DNA of 64,000 nucleotides. Source: Symbiodinium natans. Taxonomy: Eukaryota; Sar; Dinophyceae; Suessiales; Symbiodiniaceae. Made by a program: the position numbers and the translations under genes. Shown in pieces: positions 12,501 through 26,300 of this stretch. The notes below the pieces were generated by a model. That model saw only the letters and a program-made list of their open reading frames with translations. It was not told the origin of the DNA and searched no databases. The DNA is taken from positions 25,001 to 89,000 of the forward strand of contig CAJNDS010000486.1 in assembly GCA_905221605.1 (NCBI GenBank). The letters run 5' to 3'. The first letter of the stretch is position 1, and each line of letters starts with the position of its first letter.

Positions 12501-15500
12501 AAAAATCAATTTCCAGGGACTCTTCCATCCAGGGCCCAATCTGCAAGAGTCCTGGATTTTTTTTTTTGCTTTTGTTTTTTCGTGTTTTTTGCTTTTTTTC
12601 TAGTTTCTGAGTTTTTTACAAGTTTTCTGGACTCTTCCATCCAGGGCCCAATCTACAGGAGTCCTGGATTTTTGATTGTTTTTTGTTGTTTTGTTTTTTT
12701 TGTTTTTCGATTCTCCAGCGCGGGGCTTCCGGAAAAATGAAGGACAGCTACTGGGACAACCTACCGATGATGGATTTCCCCCCCCCCCCCACAAGCAAGA
12801 CCACACGGTGCTCATATTTTGCGAAAGCTTTTGCTGACTAGTGTGTTTCACTGAGACAGGTGTGATAAAAATCTGCGCTATGAAAAATCCACAATCACTA
12901 TGTATAAAAATCAAAGCGACTTTATTGAAAAATCTTTGTATCATAGCGTGCCTACCGTTATGGCTTGATATTTGCTTTCCTTCATGCAGGGTTGGTTTAA
13001 TAATATGACTTCTAAGCTAGCTATTGTTCTAGCTGTTTCTTCTAATATAGATCTTCTATACTTGCCCATTTTTTGAGGTAATTTGCATTGTATGTCAAGT
13101 CTAGCAGAGTTTGCCCATACGTAAATATCTTGTAATTTATCTTGTTCCCTTTACTAAGAGGAGCTTCTGTAAGAGTTCCAAGCGTGTTATTTGTTGGATT
13201 TTCTAGTATTTTGCTTTAAGCATTTTTAAACTCATCATTCAAGATATATAAACTTGTATGATAAGATGGGATAACAAATTCCCATCGACAAAAATGATGA
13301 TTATTATTGCTGTATATACACATATATATATATATAATATCTGAGTTTAAGGCTCTTTGTCCTATGGATGGATTTATAAGTTATTAGGAAATTGTTAATA
13401 GTGCAGTAGAGGGCTCTCTAGATTATTTGCCGCATCTAAAGTGCTGTGCAAAAGTCTACTATAGGAATAGTCTTTCAAAATGATTCTTCAGTATCACTTC
13501 AAAATTTAAGCACAATTTGTACTTGCTTTGTCAAATGTATATGTTATAAAAAAAGTCCAGTCCATTCTAGCCTAGCTTGTATAGCTTCATTTTTTGGCTA
13601 GAGGTTTTGTGAGAAATCTATGCAGTAAAATTGCTGCCAGAATGATGTTTCGTATTGTTAGAGGCGTTAAATAATATCGTTGACTCTTTATTATAGGCAT
13701 GGTGTTTGTGAGTTTTATTGCCATTTCATCTATAGACATAGATTCACCTACATGTATTGTTGCCGACCTTCGTAAGTTTACATGCTTTTTGAGTTACAGG
13801 AATCATTCATGGGTCATTCCCATAGCTTGTATATGCATCTCAGATAAACCGTTGTTTTATAGAGTTGCAGGTGTGAACTCTGTTTTAAAAGTCTGTTTTT
13901 TTGTGAACAAAACACGGTGTTCCGATGCAACGTGTTTCTTTGAAGTCTTTGAATCACAAAAGCCATATTGATGCAACCCAGGTATTCGTCCACCAGTCAC
14001 GTATTCAACCCCCCTCGAAAAAGCAATACTGAAGAGCTGCATTCACCCCATACCAATCAGCAAGACTAATAAAAAGTAACTATTCCCCTAATAACTCATT
14101 CACTTCCTGATAAACAAGACTTGGAACTTACACTCATCCCTCAATAAGCAAGACTTGATATCTATATTCACCATCCCGATATACAAGACTTGAAATCATA
14201 ATAGCCACCCTCATAACGCATTCACCCCCAATAAGCAAGACTTGGAATCTATATTCACCAACTAATAGCAAGATTTGGAATCATGGTAATCTCAGTCTAT
14301 TAGGTTCTATACATTCACTACTTGATAAGTAGACTTATAGAATTTATTAGGGTTGGGCGTTTTTATTTATATTAGTGAGTTGTGTAACATGGCAAACCTC
14401 ATGAAACAAAAAAAACACAAAAAAGTGCACTCCCACAGTCCCCCGGACTCTATATATATGTATGTATAAACATATATACATACACATATTTGTATCTGAG
14501 TATATATATATATATGTATGGTAACGCACCCCCACCCCAACCCCCCCCCCCCCACCCCTGTCCTCCCCATGGTCAAGGTACCCCCTCCCTTCCTTTTTTT
14601 CGGGTTAAGTTTTTAGGGCTTTAGGGTTTAAGTTTTGGGGCTTGGGCTTAACTCGGCCCTGAAGGTTAAGGGTCCCCAAACCCTAAGCCCTAACGCTAAA
14701 CCCTTCCACCCCCAAGCTATGCCCTTGTCCGAGAACCCCAAACTTTCAAATCCCGAGGGCCACAACGCCCTATAAGCAACAAAACCCCAAAAGCAGAGGT
14801 GACAACTCGCCACCTCTCAAAATGCACAGAATCCCCCTAAACCCTAACCCCCTAAACCCTAAACCCTAAACCCTAAACCCTAAACCCATGGGCACCTTGC
14901 CCGGGGCTTCCGCCAGCACCAAGATGGTCGCGGCCGCGCGCGGTGCCGCCATGGCTTGGGGACTTGGAGCTGAAGGCTTAATGGAATGTTTAGGAGGGTT
15001 TAGGGTTTAGGGTTTAGGGCTAAGGGTTTAGTGTTTAGGGCTTAGGGTTTAGGAGGGCTGTGGCTCAGGGGATGTTTGGGACTTTCTGGGACAGTCTTCG
15101 GAGCCCAGGAATTTCAGCCCTTGAACTCTGATCCCCTCCTGGCTTTTTCTCTTGTACCTCGGGGTTCAGGGTTCAGAGTTCAGACTTCAGGGTTTAGGGT
15201 TTCGGGTTTAGGGTTGAGGGTTCGAACGATGGAGGTGCTTGAATGATAGTGTGGTGAACTGTGCTGGAAAGCCAAGGATGCGAATCGAGTCGAGAGGTGC
15301 TGCCTCGAAGATGCGAGCTATTTGAAGCATTCTAGGCTGAACGGTAACCAAGGCTTCAAAAGGGTGCCCTTTTTTGCTTAAAGGGGTTTATAAGGGAACC
15401 TAAACCCCCCCAAAAAGGGAATAAGGGCACTACTGGGCATCCTAGCATTCATGCCTGAGCATCACAGCTCGGAACTTTTACCGCACGGTACCAGCAGAAC

Positions 15501-18500
15501 GCTGGAACGTGCCTGCAGACAAAAAACAATTTTGAAGTCGAACTAAGCCCTCTGAACCATTGCAAAGACAATGCGTCTATGCCCTCAAACAGCTTAACCC
15601 TAGCTGAAATGGGCCTACATGTCACATGCGCGTTCACTGGTGTGACCTTGTGCAGGAAGGCACATCTCTCCCGATCCTAAAGCAACCGAAGCCCTAAACC
15701 CTCAAACTACACATGAGCCCCAATCCCTGCAAGGACAATTGCAACCCCAAAGCCTGAATCCCTTCTGTCCTCTGAACGCCCCGGGACGGCACAAAGTCGG
15801 CCGTTGCCTCAAGGGGGGGCTTGCGGCCAAGGGCCCTGGGCTCTAAATGTCCCTGAGCTTGGGGCGCAGAGCCTAAACCCTAAACCCTAAACCCTAAACC
15901 CTACACCCTAAACCCTAAACCCTAAACCCGCTGCCTTTTGGCTGGTTTTCTCTTTGGCTGCGGTGTGGGCTCTTGAGTTTTAGCACTCGAGGGAATGTGG
16001 CTTCGTGAGCTGCGGGTGCGTCAAATCCTCAAGCTTATAGGCTTAGAAGTAGGGTACATATTTCTTGTACCCCCAAAAGGACACCAGGTATATGCACTCA
16101 CCAATATTACAAAGGAACCTTATATACACTCACCAAAAACGAGTAGTATATACCCTGTTTCATATAAACTTATCAAACTCCATGGTTGTCTCGTCAGGTC
16201 GCACAGACCCTTTTCAACCCTGAATGCATGCCAAACAGCAAAGCCTCAACCATAAGCCCTTAAATGTGACAAAGCCTTTTTTCCTATCCGAATTCCAAGT
16301 CTGCACCCCTACCCTGGAGCTTGACTCAACCTCCAACTCTACTTAGTTAACATCCTACACCTTAGAGCTTCAACCCTAAACGTTCGCTACAGCCATCAGC
16401 TCTTGCTCCAGATGCATCACGAAAGTGACTAAAGCTTGAACATGATAACCCTTCAGACTTAAGCCAAAGGGCTCCCTATTCTGAATCATTACAACCGGAT
16501 TAACACAACACTACGCCCTCCAAACCCTAAAAGCCCTGAACCTACATACCCTCAACCCTCAACTATCAGTGCCAACCCTCAACCGTCAACCCTCAACCCT
16601 CAACCCTCAACCCCTCACCCCTCACCCCTCACCCCTCACCCCTCACCCCTCAACCCTCAACCCTCAACCCCTCACCCCTCACCCCTCACCCCTCACCCCT
16701 CACCCCTCACCCCTCAACCCTAAACCCTAAACCCTAAACCCTAAACCCTAAACCTCAGGGCGAGGGGCGGAGCCGGCCACGGACCTCCCCAGCACGCCGC
16801 GGGTGCCTCGGAAAAAGTTTCTAGTGCAGGGTTGGGGTGCAGGGTTTAGGGCTTAGGGCTTAGGGTTTAGGGTTTAGAGTTTGGGTGCCTTGCTTGGGTG
16901 TTGGGGCTTAGGCTTTGGGGTTTGGAGCACAGTATACACCAAGCCCCCGAAGGCTTAGGATGTCGGGTCTTGGAGAAGCTTTGGGTATGGGGCAAGAAGC
17001 CCAGTTTTGGGGTTTCGAAAACCTGCTACACCCCAACCCTAAACCCGAATCCTAAAACCTAAACCAGAGCTTGACACAGGAATTTGGGACCCGCGGGAGC
17101 GTACCATGCGCTAGGCGGATTCTACAGCAAGACCCCCAATCCCTGAAGCGCCTGGCATCTAGCGCCCTATGCCTGAATTATGGGTTTTGGGGTTTAGGGG
17201 GTTTAGGGTCTAGGGTTTAGGGTTTAGGGTTTAGGGGTTAGTATTTAGGAATTGGGACTAGGGGGTTTAGGGGGTTTAGGGGGTTTAGGGGGTTTAGCGG
17301 GTTTAGGGGGTTTAGGGGGTTTAGGGGGTTTAGGTTTAGGGTGTAGGGTTGAGTATTTAGGAATTGGGACTCAGTCAAATCTGACCGAAGCATGAGCCTG
17401 ACTGAGGCATGAGCCCAACACACAAGTGAAGCCTGCCTCTTGCAGTTACAGGTCTCAGGGGGTTTAGGGTTTAGGGTTTAGGGTTTAGGGTTTAGGGTTT
17501 AGGGTTTAGGGTTTAGGGTTTAGGGCCGGTTTTCAGGTTTGCAAATCTTACAGGTTGGGATGTTCCCCCTTATACTGGCAGTCCTTAATCGGGATTCATA
17601 GTACCCCCTACTAGAATCCCTATGAAGGACTGTTAGCATAAGGGGGAACATCCCAACTTATAGGGTTGTATAGGGTTGTTAAGGTTCGATGGGGTTTAGG
17701 GTTTAGGGTTCAAGGTTTAGGGTTTAGGGTTTAGGGTTGGGGTTTAGGGTTCAGGGTTTTCCCCCTCACCCGATGGCTTGGCTTGCACCAGGCTGCGGGG
17801 CATCCACCAGCAACTCGTGGACCTTCTCCACACTGGGAGTTTCGGTTTTATGGTTTAGGGTTTAGGGTTTAGGGTTTAGGGGGTGGCTTAGGGGCTTGGG
17901 GTTGTTGAAGGGATTGTCGGGGGTTCATTCTGGGTAATGTCAGGGCTTGTGGTTTGGATGAGGGGCATCGCCGGCTTTGGATTTGTCGGGGCTTGAGATT
18001 CAGGGTTTGGGGTGTGGTCCGTTCAAAAGCAAACCCTTCTTAACCGTGTGCGTGAAAAGCCCCTGAAGTAACCCCCGACAAACATGCAAATCTCGGCTGC
18101 CGGACCTCACCCAGCATTCGCCGGCTCTGCTCCAGTGAGGTGCGGAGCACCTGGGTACGCAATGGTACGCCGTGGTGTAGGGTTCAGGGATGTTCAGACG
18201 GCCCTGCCAAGGACTTCGGCTGCATTGCAAGAGTAGGGGGTGACGATGGCTCTGGGTCACAAGGTGGAAATGAACCAGCGTACTTGAAACCCTAAACCCT
18301 AAACCCTAAACCGTAAACCCTCGAGCCAGGGCGCCACGTCACCGAGCCGCTGAAGGCGATCCTTCTTGACGTCCTGCAAAGGAGTCGGCTTTTTCTTGGA
18401 CTCATGGGAGTTGTGGCATGCACACTACCTTTCAAGACCCAAGTTGCCACGCTAAACTCAAAGGCTCTGTCGGGCTTGGGGCTGCCGCCACGAGCTGCAC

Positions 18501-21500
18501 TTCGTCTTGACTGCAGGGATTGTATGGGATTGGAGGTGCAAAGCTGCAACAAACCTTCGGATCGTGGGCGGTCGGCAGTATGACCGACGAAACACCAAAC
18601 CTACAGCGCTAGTTGGAGGTTCAAGGGTACTTATAACCCAACTACAAGTGCAGTTATCACCCACTTATAAGCCCCTTAAGTACCCTAACAGGGTTATGAT
18701 TGGGTTATAAGTACAGTTATTATTGGGTTCATAGGTACTATGAACCTCCAAGTAACCGACAACCGAGGTCACTGAAGTTCAGCCCTCCCAGTTCTACACT
18801 CCCCTTAGAACCATGATAAAACAAAATAGTATCCTCTTGGGTTTTATGTAAACAAATATTTAAAAAAAAATCCCAAGGGGGATATAGAGTTTCCGCCAGT
18901 CCTCGGGCACCTGATCTGGCCAGGTTGCTGCCAGCGTGTTCGGCCTGAGAGATGTGCACCTAAACCCCTAAACCCCTAAACCCTAAACCCTCAACCCTAA
19001 ACCCTAAACCCTAAACCCCTAAACCCCTAAACCCCTAAACCCCTAAACCCCTAAACCCCCAAACCCCCAAACCCCAAACCCTAAACCCCTAAACCCTAAA
19101 CTCTAAACCCTAAACCCTTTTCAAGTTCAGGGTTCTGGGCTCGTAGTCGGAGGCCCTGGTAGGACTGGGGGTTTCCGAAAATAGGGGTAGGGGTCCCTTT
19201 AAGGGGATTCTCTTCTAATTGGGGTATAAAAGGGCGTACCTCTATTTTGGGAGATACCCAGTTCAGCCCAAAGGAAGTGCTCAAGGTTCTCGCGATTGCC
19301 ATCGATGCTGTGGTTGTGACTGCTACTGCTCTGACCATTGTGAACTTGGGGTTTCGCGCTTCCTGCTTAGGCACAGCCACTATACCCTTTTCGTTGCAAC
19401 CCTGACACAAGAACCCAAACGCTGCTGCCGAGGTCTACACCTGGGAGAGTATGCGGCCAGGTTGACTGTCAGGAAGCCAACTTCCTGCCAGGACCCCCAA
19501 ACTAAGCTTCCACGAAGCTTCCAAGCAAATTGTTGCAAGAACCCGCCCCCAAGGCGACGCAAACTAAGGCTTCGAAAGCTTATTTTGGCTTTTGGCGGTA
19601 TCTGGATGAGGCCCCAAGTCGGACGTAAAGCCCCATGCCCTGATCCCCCCCCCTCCGGATATGCAGAAAAGCTTCAGTCGGGTTTAGGGTTTCGGGTGGT
19701 GCCAATGCAGGTTATATCGGGTTTGGATTCTGGTTCGCGTGGTGTGATAGTCTAAGTTTCAGGCCTTTCCCCTTCAAAGTCAGATGATGCTGCATCCCTA
19801 TGCCCTCAGCCCCAAGCCTTTAGGTTTAGGGTTTAGGGTTTAGGGTTTAGGGTTTAGGGTTTAGGGTTTAGGGTTTAGGGTTTAGGGTTGAGGGTTTAGG
19901 GTTTAGGGTTTAGGGTGTATTTAGGGTTTAGGGTTTAGGGTTTTTGGGTTTTAGGGTTTTAGTGTTTAGTGTTTAGGGTTTAGGTGTTTAGGGTTTAGGG
20001 TTTAGGGTCCCACACCCCAAACCCGGTCATTCAACGGCCTCGACTAGCTCGACCGTGCGCTGGAACTGCTCCTCGGTCCTTACTCGGAGCACATTGTTTA
20101 CAGTCACGGAACCCTAAACCCTAAACCCTAAACCCCAAACCCCAAACCCCAAACCCTATACCCTAAACCCTAAACCCTAATGCAAGCCTCGTGGTTGGAG
20201 AGTTGAAGGAGTGCCAAAAACTGAGGGCTTGGGGCCGTTGGGATGATCCCTAAAGCCTGGATAGTCTGAAACTCCTACATAAACCCTAAACCCTAAACCC
20301 TAAACCCTAAACCCTAAACCCTGAACCCTGAACCCGAAACTCCTAAACACAACACAAGACTGAAGAGTTGGGGAAGGCAGAAATCATCGGTTTGCTTCAG
20401 CTACCCCGGAAGAGAACGATACACCCTCAACCCTAAATCTGTCAAAGGGTAGCTCTGGAAGGTACGCGGATGCCACCTTTGCTTTGCCTTGCCCTTGCCT
20501 TTAGCACCTTTGGCTTTGCCCTTGTTTGCCCTTGCCCTGGTGTTTTTGCCTTTGCCTCGGTGCTGCCACGGGCATCCATGGAACACCCCCATGCCACAGT
20601 TTGCGGAGTTGGGAATCCGGATGGTCTCCAAGGCACTGCATGACTCGAATGCCCAGCCGCCAATGCTAGTCACCGAATCTGGAATCTCCACATTCTTCAA
20701 GGCAGCGCAGGAATAGAACGCGCGATGCCCAACACTTGCCACAGAGTTGCCAATCTGGATGGTCTCCAAGGCACTGCATAACACGAAGGCTTCTTCGCCA
20801 ATGCTAGTCACCGAGTCCGGGATCTCCACGTGCTGCAGAGCTACACAGCCCTGAAAGGCACGCTCCTGAGTTCTGGCCACCGAGCTGGGGATGTTCACTT
20901 CTTGAAGCTCTCTACAGAAACTGAAGGCTGAGCTCTTGACGTGAACTGTACCCATCGGGATTTCAACCCATTACCAGCTCCTCACCTGAGGTTCTCGCTG
21001 CAGTTTGGATGATGTCTTTGAAACGGACCAGGGTCATGACCTGAGGGTCCCAGACTTTGCTTTCAGGCTCCAGAACTTCTGCAGTCTCAGATACCAAACG
21101 CGAGCCGTAGCCTTTTGAGAGCTTGAAATTTAAAGCTTCATCGCTTATGATCTCTGAAACCGTTGTGCCGGGCTTGACAAGCACCTCTGTGCAAGATCCA
21201 TTGGGGCAGAGAATGCACACCTGCACCGGAGCCATTGCCATGGCGCCGCGGATCGAAAGCAAGCTAGAATCTGGCCAGAAATCCCATCAGTCCGCCAGAT
21301 TGGCGTCCTCTTTGGGTACATACTGTAAGTGCCGAAAAGATGTTGCATTGTTGATGTACTGTACTAATCCTAGCGACCTACTATTCCCCAGTCAGACAAG
21401 GAACCGTGTACCTTGGGGAGCTACATGGATGCCCAAAACTCCAAAGTGAGGGTCTGGGATTAATTAGTCGACATACCGGCCCATTTACTGCTTTCAAGAA

Positions 21501-23346
21501 CAAACCCCTGGAAAGCCGAAAGCCATCTCGCCTGTCAACCCCTCGAAACAGCGAGCCTACTGAAAACCCTAAACCCTATAAACCCTAAACCCTAAACCCT
21601 ACTGAGCCCCCGGCTCTCCTGGAAATCCCACAATGGCATCAGCCGAGAGTCCTGCCTGATGTGGGGTGCATGCTTTGGCAGAAGTTTCGGGGGCGATGTT
21701 GGCACGCCGCCCCCCGGGACTAGTTAGGGTTTAGGGTTTAGGGTTTAGGGTTTAGGGTTTAGGGTTTAGGGTTTAGGGTTTAGGGTTTAGGGTTTAGGGT
21801 TTAGGGTTTAGGGTTTAGGGTTTAGGGTTTAGGGTTTAGGGTTTAGGGTTTAGGGCAAAATAGGGGTACCTTTTCGGTGTCCCCTATTTTCGTAAACCCC
21901 GACTTTGGGAGCCGCCGCAGGGTCGTTCGGGCGTAGGGCTTTGGACTCAGAGTTTGGGTTCGGGGGGGGTTCGGCTTGAGTTTAAGGTTTAGGGTTTAGG
22001 GTTTAGGGTTTGGGGTTTGGGGTTTGGGGTTTAGGGCTTAGAGATTAGGGTTTAGGGTTTAGGGTTTAGGGGAGAAGTTTCATGTGCTCGTCTTCAGAGC
22101 TTACGGTGCTCCAGCGGATGGGCACAGGGTTTTCAGACTCTGCGGCATGGCAGCAATGATGGCGACAACCCAGCAGGGCAACAGCCATGACGTCTAAAAT
22201 GATACCAACATGAGGAGCAATATGGAACAATGCATGGCACAATGCAGGTAGTAGAAGATCAGCAACGACGTGGAAAGTACAAGAACTGATGGGATGGCAG
22301 CATCATAAAACATAATGCTGACTGGGATGCTTTGCTCACAGGCAGCATGCAACTTGTGCACCAAGTGGCATTTGGGACTTCCTTGCGGATCTTGCGGACG
22401 ATCTGCCTGGAGCAAGACAGGAGACGTCTACTGGCTCAATCATGACACAAGCGCAGGGGAAATGTTGCAGCCCTGACCTATTCCACGCTCCCCGACCCTA
22501 CCGCCCATGACCCCTAGAAACCGTCAACAGTAATTCATAGGGTTCGGGGGCATTCACAACGGAGTAGTTCTGGTACGCGCAGCCGAGCTCAAAAAATGTG
22601 ATTTCAGTCAGGCTTATTTGACAACATCCCGAACACTACACAAAAAAATCAACAACATCCCGAACAATCCACAAAAAAAATCAACTCCCAAAAACAGAAC
22701 CTCTTGAAGCCAGGCCTCCTCGCACAACGGTTCGGAATGTTCGCAGTGCTGCAGAGTAAATGCAAGAGGAAGCCCTACCACTTAATCTTCGCCGCCGTCT
22801 GCCCCGTACCCCACTTGGAGGTTCCGTGCTTGTGCTTTGCAAAGTAGGAGGACGGGCATCGCATGCATTAAAGAAGGGGCTGGTGGCAAATAGCATCAAC
22901 GTCTTGTCGGCCCGAACAGTCATCCACTAAACGCTACAAAAGCGTTGCGTCAAGCTGTTGAGAATTGCTGTGGGTTGCTTTGGAGCCTCCATACATGCAG
23001 GACATACAGGGCAGGGGAGCTGATGGAGTTCGAGGAAAACAAGTGCAAAGGCCGTGCTGATGATAACATGTTTGTTCCATCTCGCATCTCGAGAAAAGAG
23101 CCGGCATCAAAGAACCAGGAAGGATGATCGTCCTTCTCAGAAGGCTCAATTTAATTGCGCGCGCCGCCTCGGCAGCCGGACCGGCCCACAGGAAAGGAGG
23201 AAAGAGGACCTCAACAAAAAAGGGGAAGGGGGCGGGGGGGGGGGCAGTTCCAGATCCCAAACGGGTTTCACAGGGAGAGAGGTCCAGGCAAGGGCTCCCC
23301 ACAGCATCGGTTTGCAGCCAAGCGATGGGGGGGGTCCCACAGGGCG

Positions 23347-23382
<36 letters not shown>

Positions 23383-26300
23383 GCGTCACAATTTGGGTTG
23401 GGTGAGGGGAAGGAGACCGGATCCGTGTCTGCTTGTTCCAAACGCTTGTCGGCAGGAAGCCGAGGCGAATTCAGTGAGCAGCCACTGCCAACCGAAGTAA
23501 CCCTCTCCCCAGCGCTTTGTACGTGGCATTTCACGGCCGCCTTAGGGTTGACAGGGCTTAGGGGCGTGCGGCTTCAAAATAAACCCGACCGGCTCCCTAA
23601 ACTTTCAAAGGCAGTTTTTTTAGGGTTCAGGGTTCAGGGTTCAGTGTTCCGGGTTTAGGGTTTAGGGTTTCGGGCTCAGGGTTCAGGGTTCCTGAGCAAA
23701 CCCAAGCCTGCCTGTATCGTTCCGCGGTGTAGCCTCGCTCCATGCGTCGGAGAACGTCATCATCCCCAGACTGGAACCTTGTCACGTCTTTGGGCGCAAA
23801 GTACTCTAGGGGCCCTTGAAACATTAGAATAGGGTTTTGGGGGGGGTTATTCTAGGATAACTTATAGAGGGATAAAAAGGTAGTGCTATTGGTAGTTATT
23901 CCGACTCCTATATTACGAAAGCCTCAGGTCTTTTGTTCAAAACCGCAGGCAGTTCAATCTTCCTTTCGTTTGCCGGGGCTCTCCCATGGAATGTTCTGCT
24001 GGTGTCGTGAGAAGTAGCAGGAAGATAGGAATGAGGCCTGTTGGGGGGATGGGTGGGGTTGGGATGTCCCCCCCTTATACTAACAGTCCTTAATACAAGT
24101 AGGGATTATCATAGGGGGTGCTGAAATCCCTATAAGGGACTGTTAGTATTCGGGTGGACATCCCAAGGCGGGGGGGGGGGGGTCAGCCGAAAGAAGAGGT
24201 TCACGGCAGTCCCGCTCTGAGCATCCCCAAAACTCTCCCAGCTACGGGTACCCCACCAATGAAGTGAGATTGAAGGGTTGCGCGAATGCTGCTTGCATCT
24301 CATTGGCCATCTCTAATTGCATCCCTTTGCTCCACATGCAGTTGAACTAAGTTGAGAACTACTGGGCCAACACTGTAACACCCAAAGCTGCAGCCGTGGT
24401 GCGGGATGTGAAATTGTTCGCAAACTGCGTCAACATCCTCGGCTTACGTGGCAGCCTAAACCCCAATCTGTGACCCCAAAACAATGGCACACCCAATATG
24501 GCAGCTGGAATGCCCTCACAGTGTGGATGAGCTCGTCCGAAATGTACCTGGCCATGCAGTGCACGCACTTTCCACAGAGCAAGGGCGGAACCAAAACCCA
24601 AAACCCAAAAAGGGTTTCGACAGTCGTGCAGATCCAACCACGCAAACAAAAGACAAAGAGCCCTATAGAACTACGCTAAGCCCTCAATTCTTCTGAAACC
24701 CTAAAACCCTAAAACCCTAAAACCCTAAAACCCTAAAACCCTAAAACCCTAAAACCCTAAAACCCAAAACCCTAAAACCCCAAAACCCTAAAACCCTAAA
24801 ACCCTAAAACCCTAAAACCCTAAAACTCTAAAGCCCTAAAACCCTAAAGCCCTAAAACCCTAAAACCCTGAACCCCTAAACCCTAAACCCTAAACCCTGA
24901 ACCTTAAACCCTAAACCCTAAACCCCAAACCCACCACTTGCCTGGGGTGCGACGTCAAGAACCGAAGCCGCTCGAGGCCCTTCGTGCCCCCGACGTAGCG
25001 TATCAGCTCCGCAAAGCTCCTCCGTAGCCCGTGGAGGTGCGTAGGGTTTAGGGTTTAGGGTTTAGGGTTTAGGGTTTAGGGTTTAGGGTTTAGGGCTTAC
25101 GGTTTAGGGTTTAGGGTTTAGGGTTTAGGGTTTAGGGTTTAGGGGTTTAGGGGTTTAGGGGTTTAGGGGTTTAGGGATTTAGGGTTTAGGGTTTAGGATT
25201 TAGGATTTAGGATTTAGCTCTTGTATCGGCAAGGGTTGGAAGTTTGAGGGCTCTGCGGTCGGAGGTTTGGGTTGAAGATTCCGGGCTTTAGGGTTTTGGG
25301 GTTTAGGGTTTGGGGTTTAGGGTTTAGGGTTTAGGGTTTAGGGTTTAGGGTTTAGGGTGCCAAAGTTCTGGGTTTGGAGCTGACGGCTGGGGATGAATGG
25401 CACCTAGGTTGGGCCCTGAGAGCCCTCTGAAAGATATTCCTACATCTGACCCTCTTGAACCCAAGAAGGGAACCTCCGACACCCTGAAACCTTAAACCCT
25501 AAACCCTACACCCTAAAATAACCCAAAACCCTAAACCCTAAACCCTACACCCTAAACCCTAAACCCTAAACCCTATACCCTGACACACCCACTCCCAACC
25601 CGTCACTCCGCCTCCTCGGCTCAAGGTCTCGGCCCCAGGCGTCGATGTTTTGGCCTGGTCGTTCAGGGTTTAGGGTTTAGGGTTTAGGGTTTAGGGTTTA
25701 GGGTTTAGGGCTTAGCGTTTGCTGGCGGAGGAGGGGCAGGTGGGTGAGCACGGAGGTTCTCGAAGCAGGGCTTTCGAGCAGGGGGTGGCTTTGCTTTCTG
25801 GGACCCGAGTGCAGGGGCGCCCAACAGCCACAAAGATACGAAGCTTTCCGTTTAGGGTTTAGGGTTTAGTTAGGGTTTAGGGTTTAGGGTTTAGGGTTTA
25901 GGGTTTAGGGTTTAGGGTTTAGGGTTTAGGGTTTAGGGTTTAGGGTTTAGGGTTTAGGGTTTAGGGTTTAGGGTTTAGGGTTTAGGGTTTAGGGTTTAGG
26001 GTTTAGGGTTTAGGGTTTAGGGTTTAGGGTTTAGGGTTTAGGGTTTAGGGTTTAGGGTTTAGGGTTTAGGGTTTAGGGTTTAGGAATGCCGCTGGCCTAG
26101 GAGGGTGACCTCCCGGTAGCCTTCAGAAGTCAGCTGCGACACCTCGCAGTTAAGACTCTTTAGGTTTTCTCACACGTTTGAGAGTTTGCGAAGTTTACAA
26201 TATTAGGGGGTACCTGATTGGGGTACTTACTATAAGGGGATCCGAATATTTGGGGACTATATTAAGGGCCCTCTATTCTCGTAAAGCCCCATTTTCTGCA

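Noticed and set aside
12113-12740. ORFs of 122-193 codons rich in Lys or Phe
   Set aside because: Translations of A-rich and T-rich tracts with a 45-nt repeat; no plausible protein.
13699-13971. Plus-strand ORF of 90 codons in the AT-rich insertion
   Set aside because: No recognisable domain, AT-rich codons and chance-level length; kept only as part of the insertion.
23054-23658. Gly- or Pro-rich ORFs of up to 167 codons
   Set aside because: Driven by the G run at 23350-23381; no domain.
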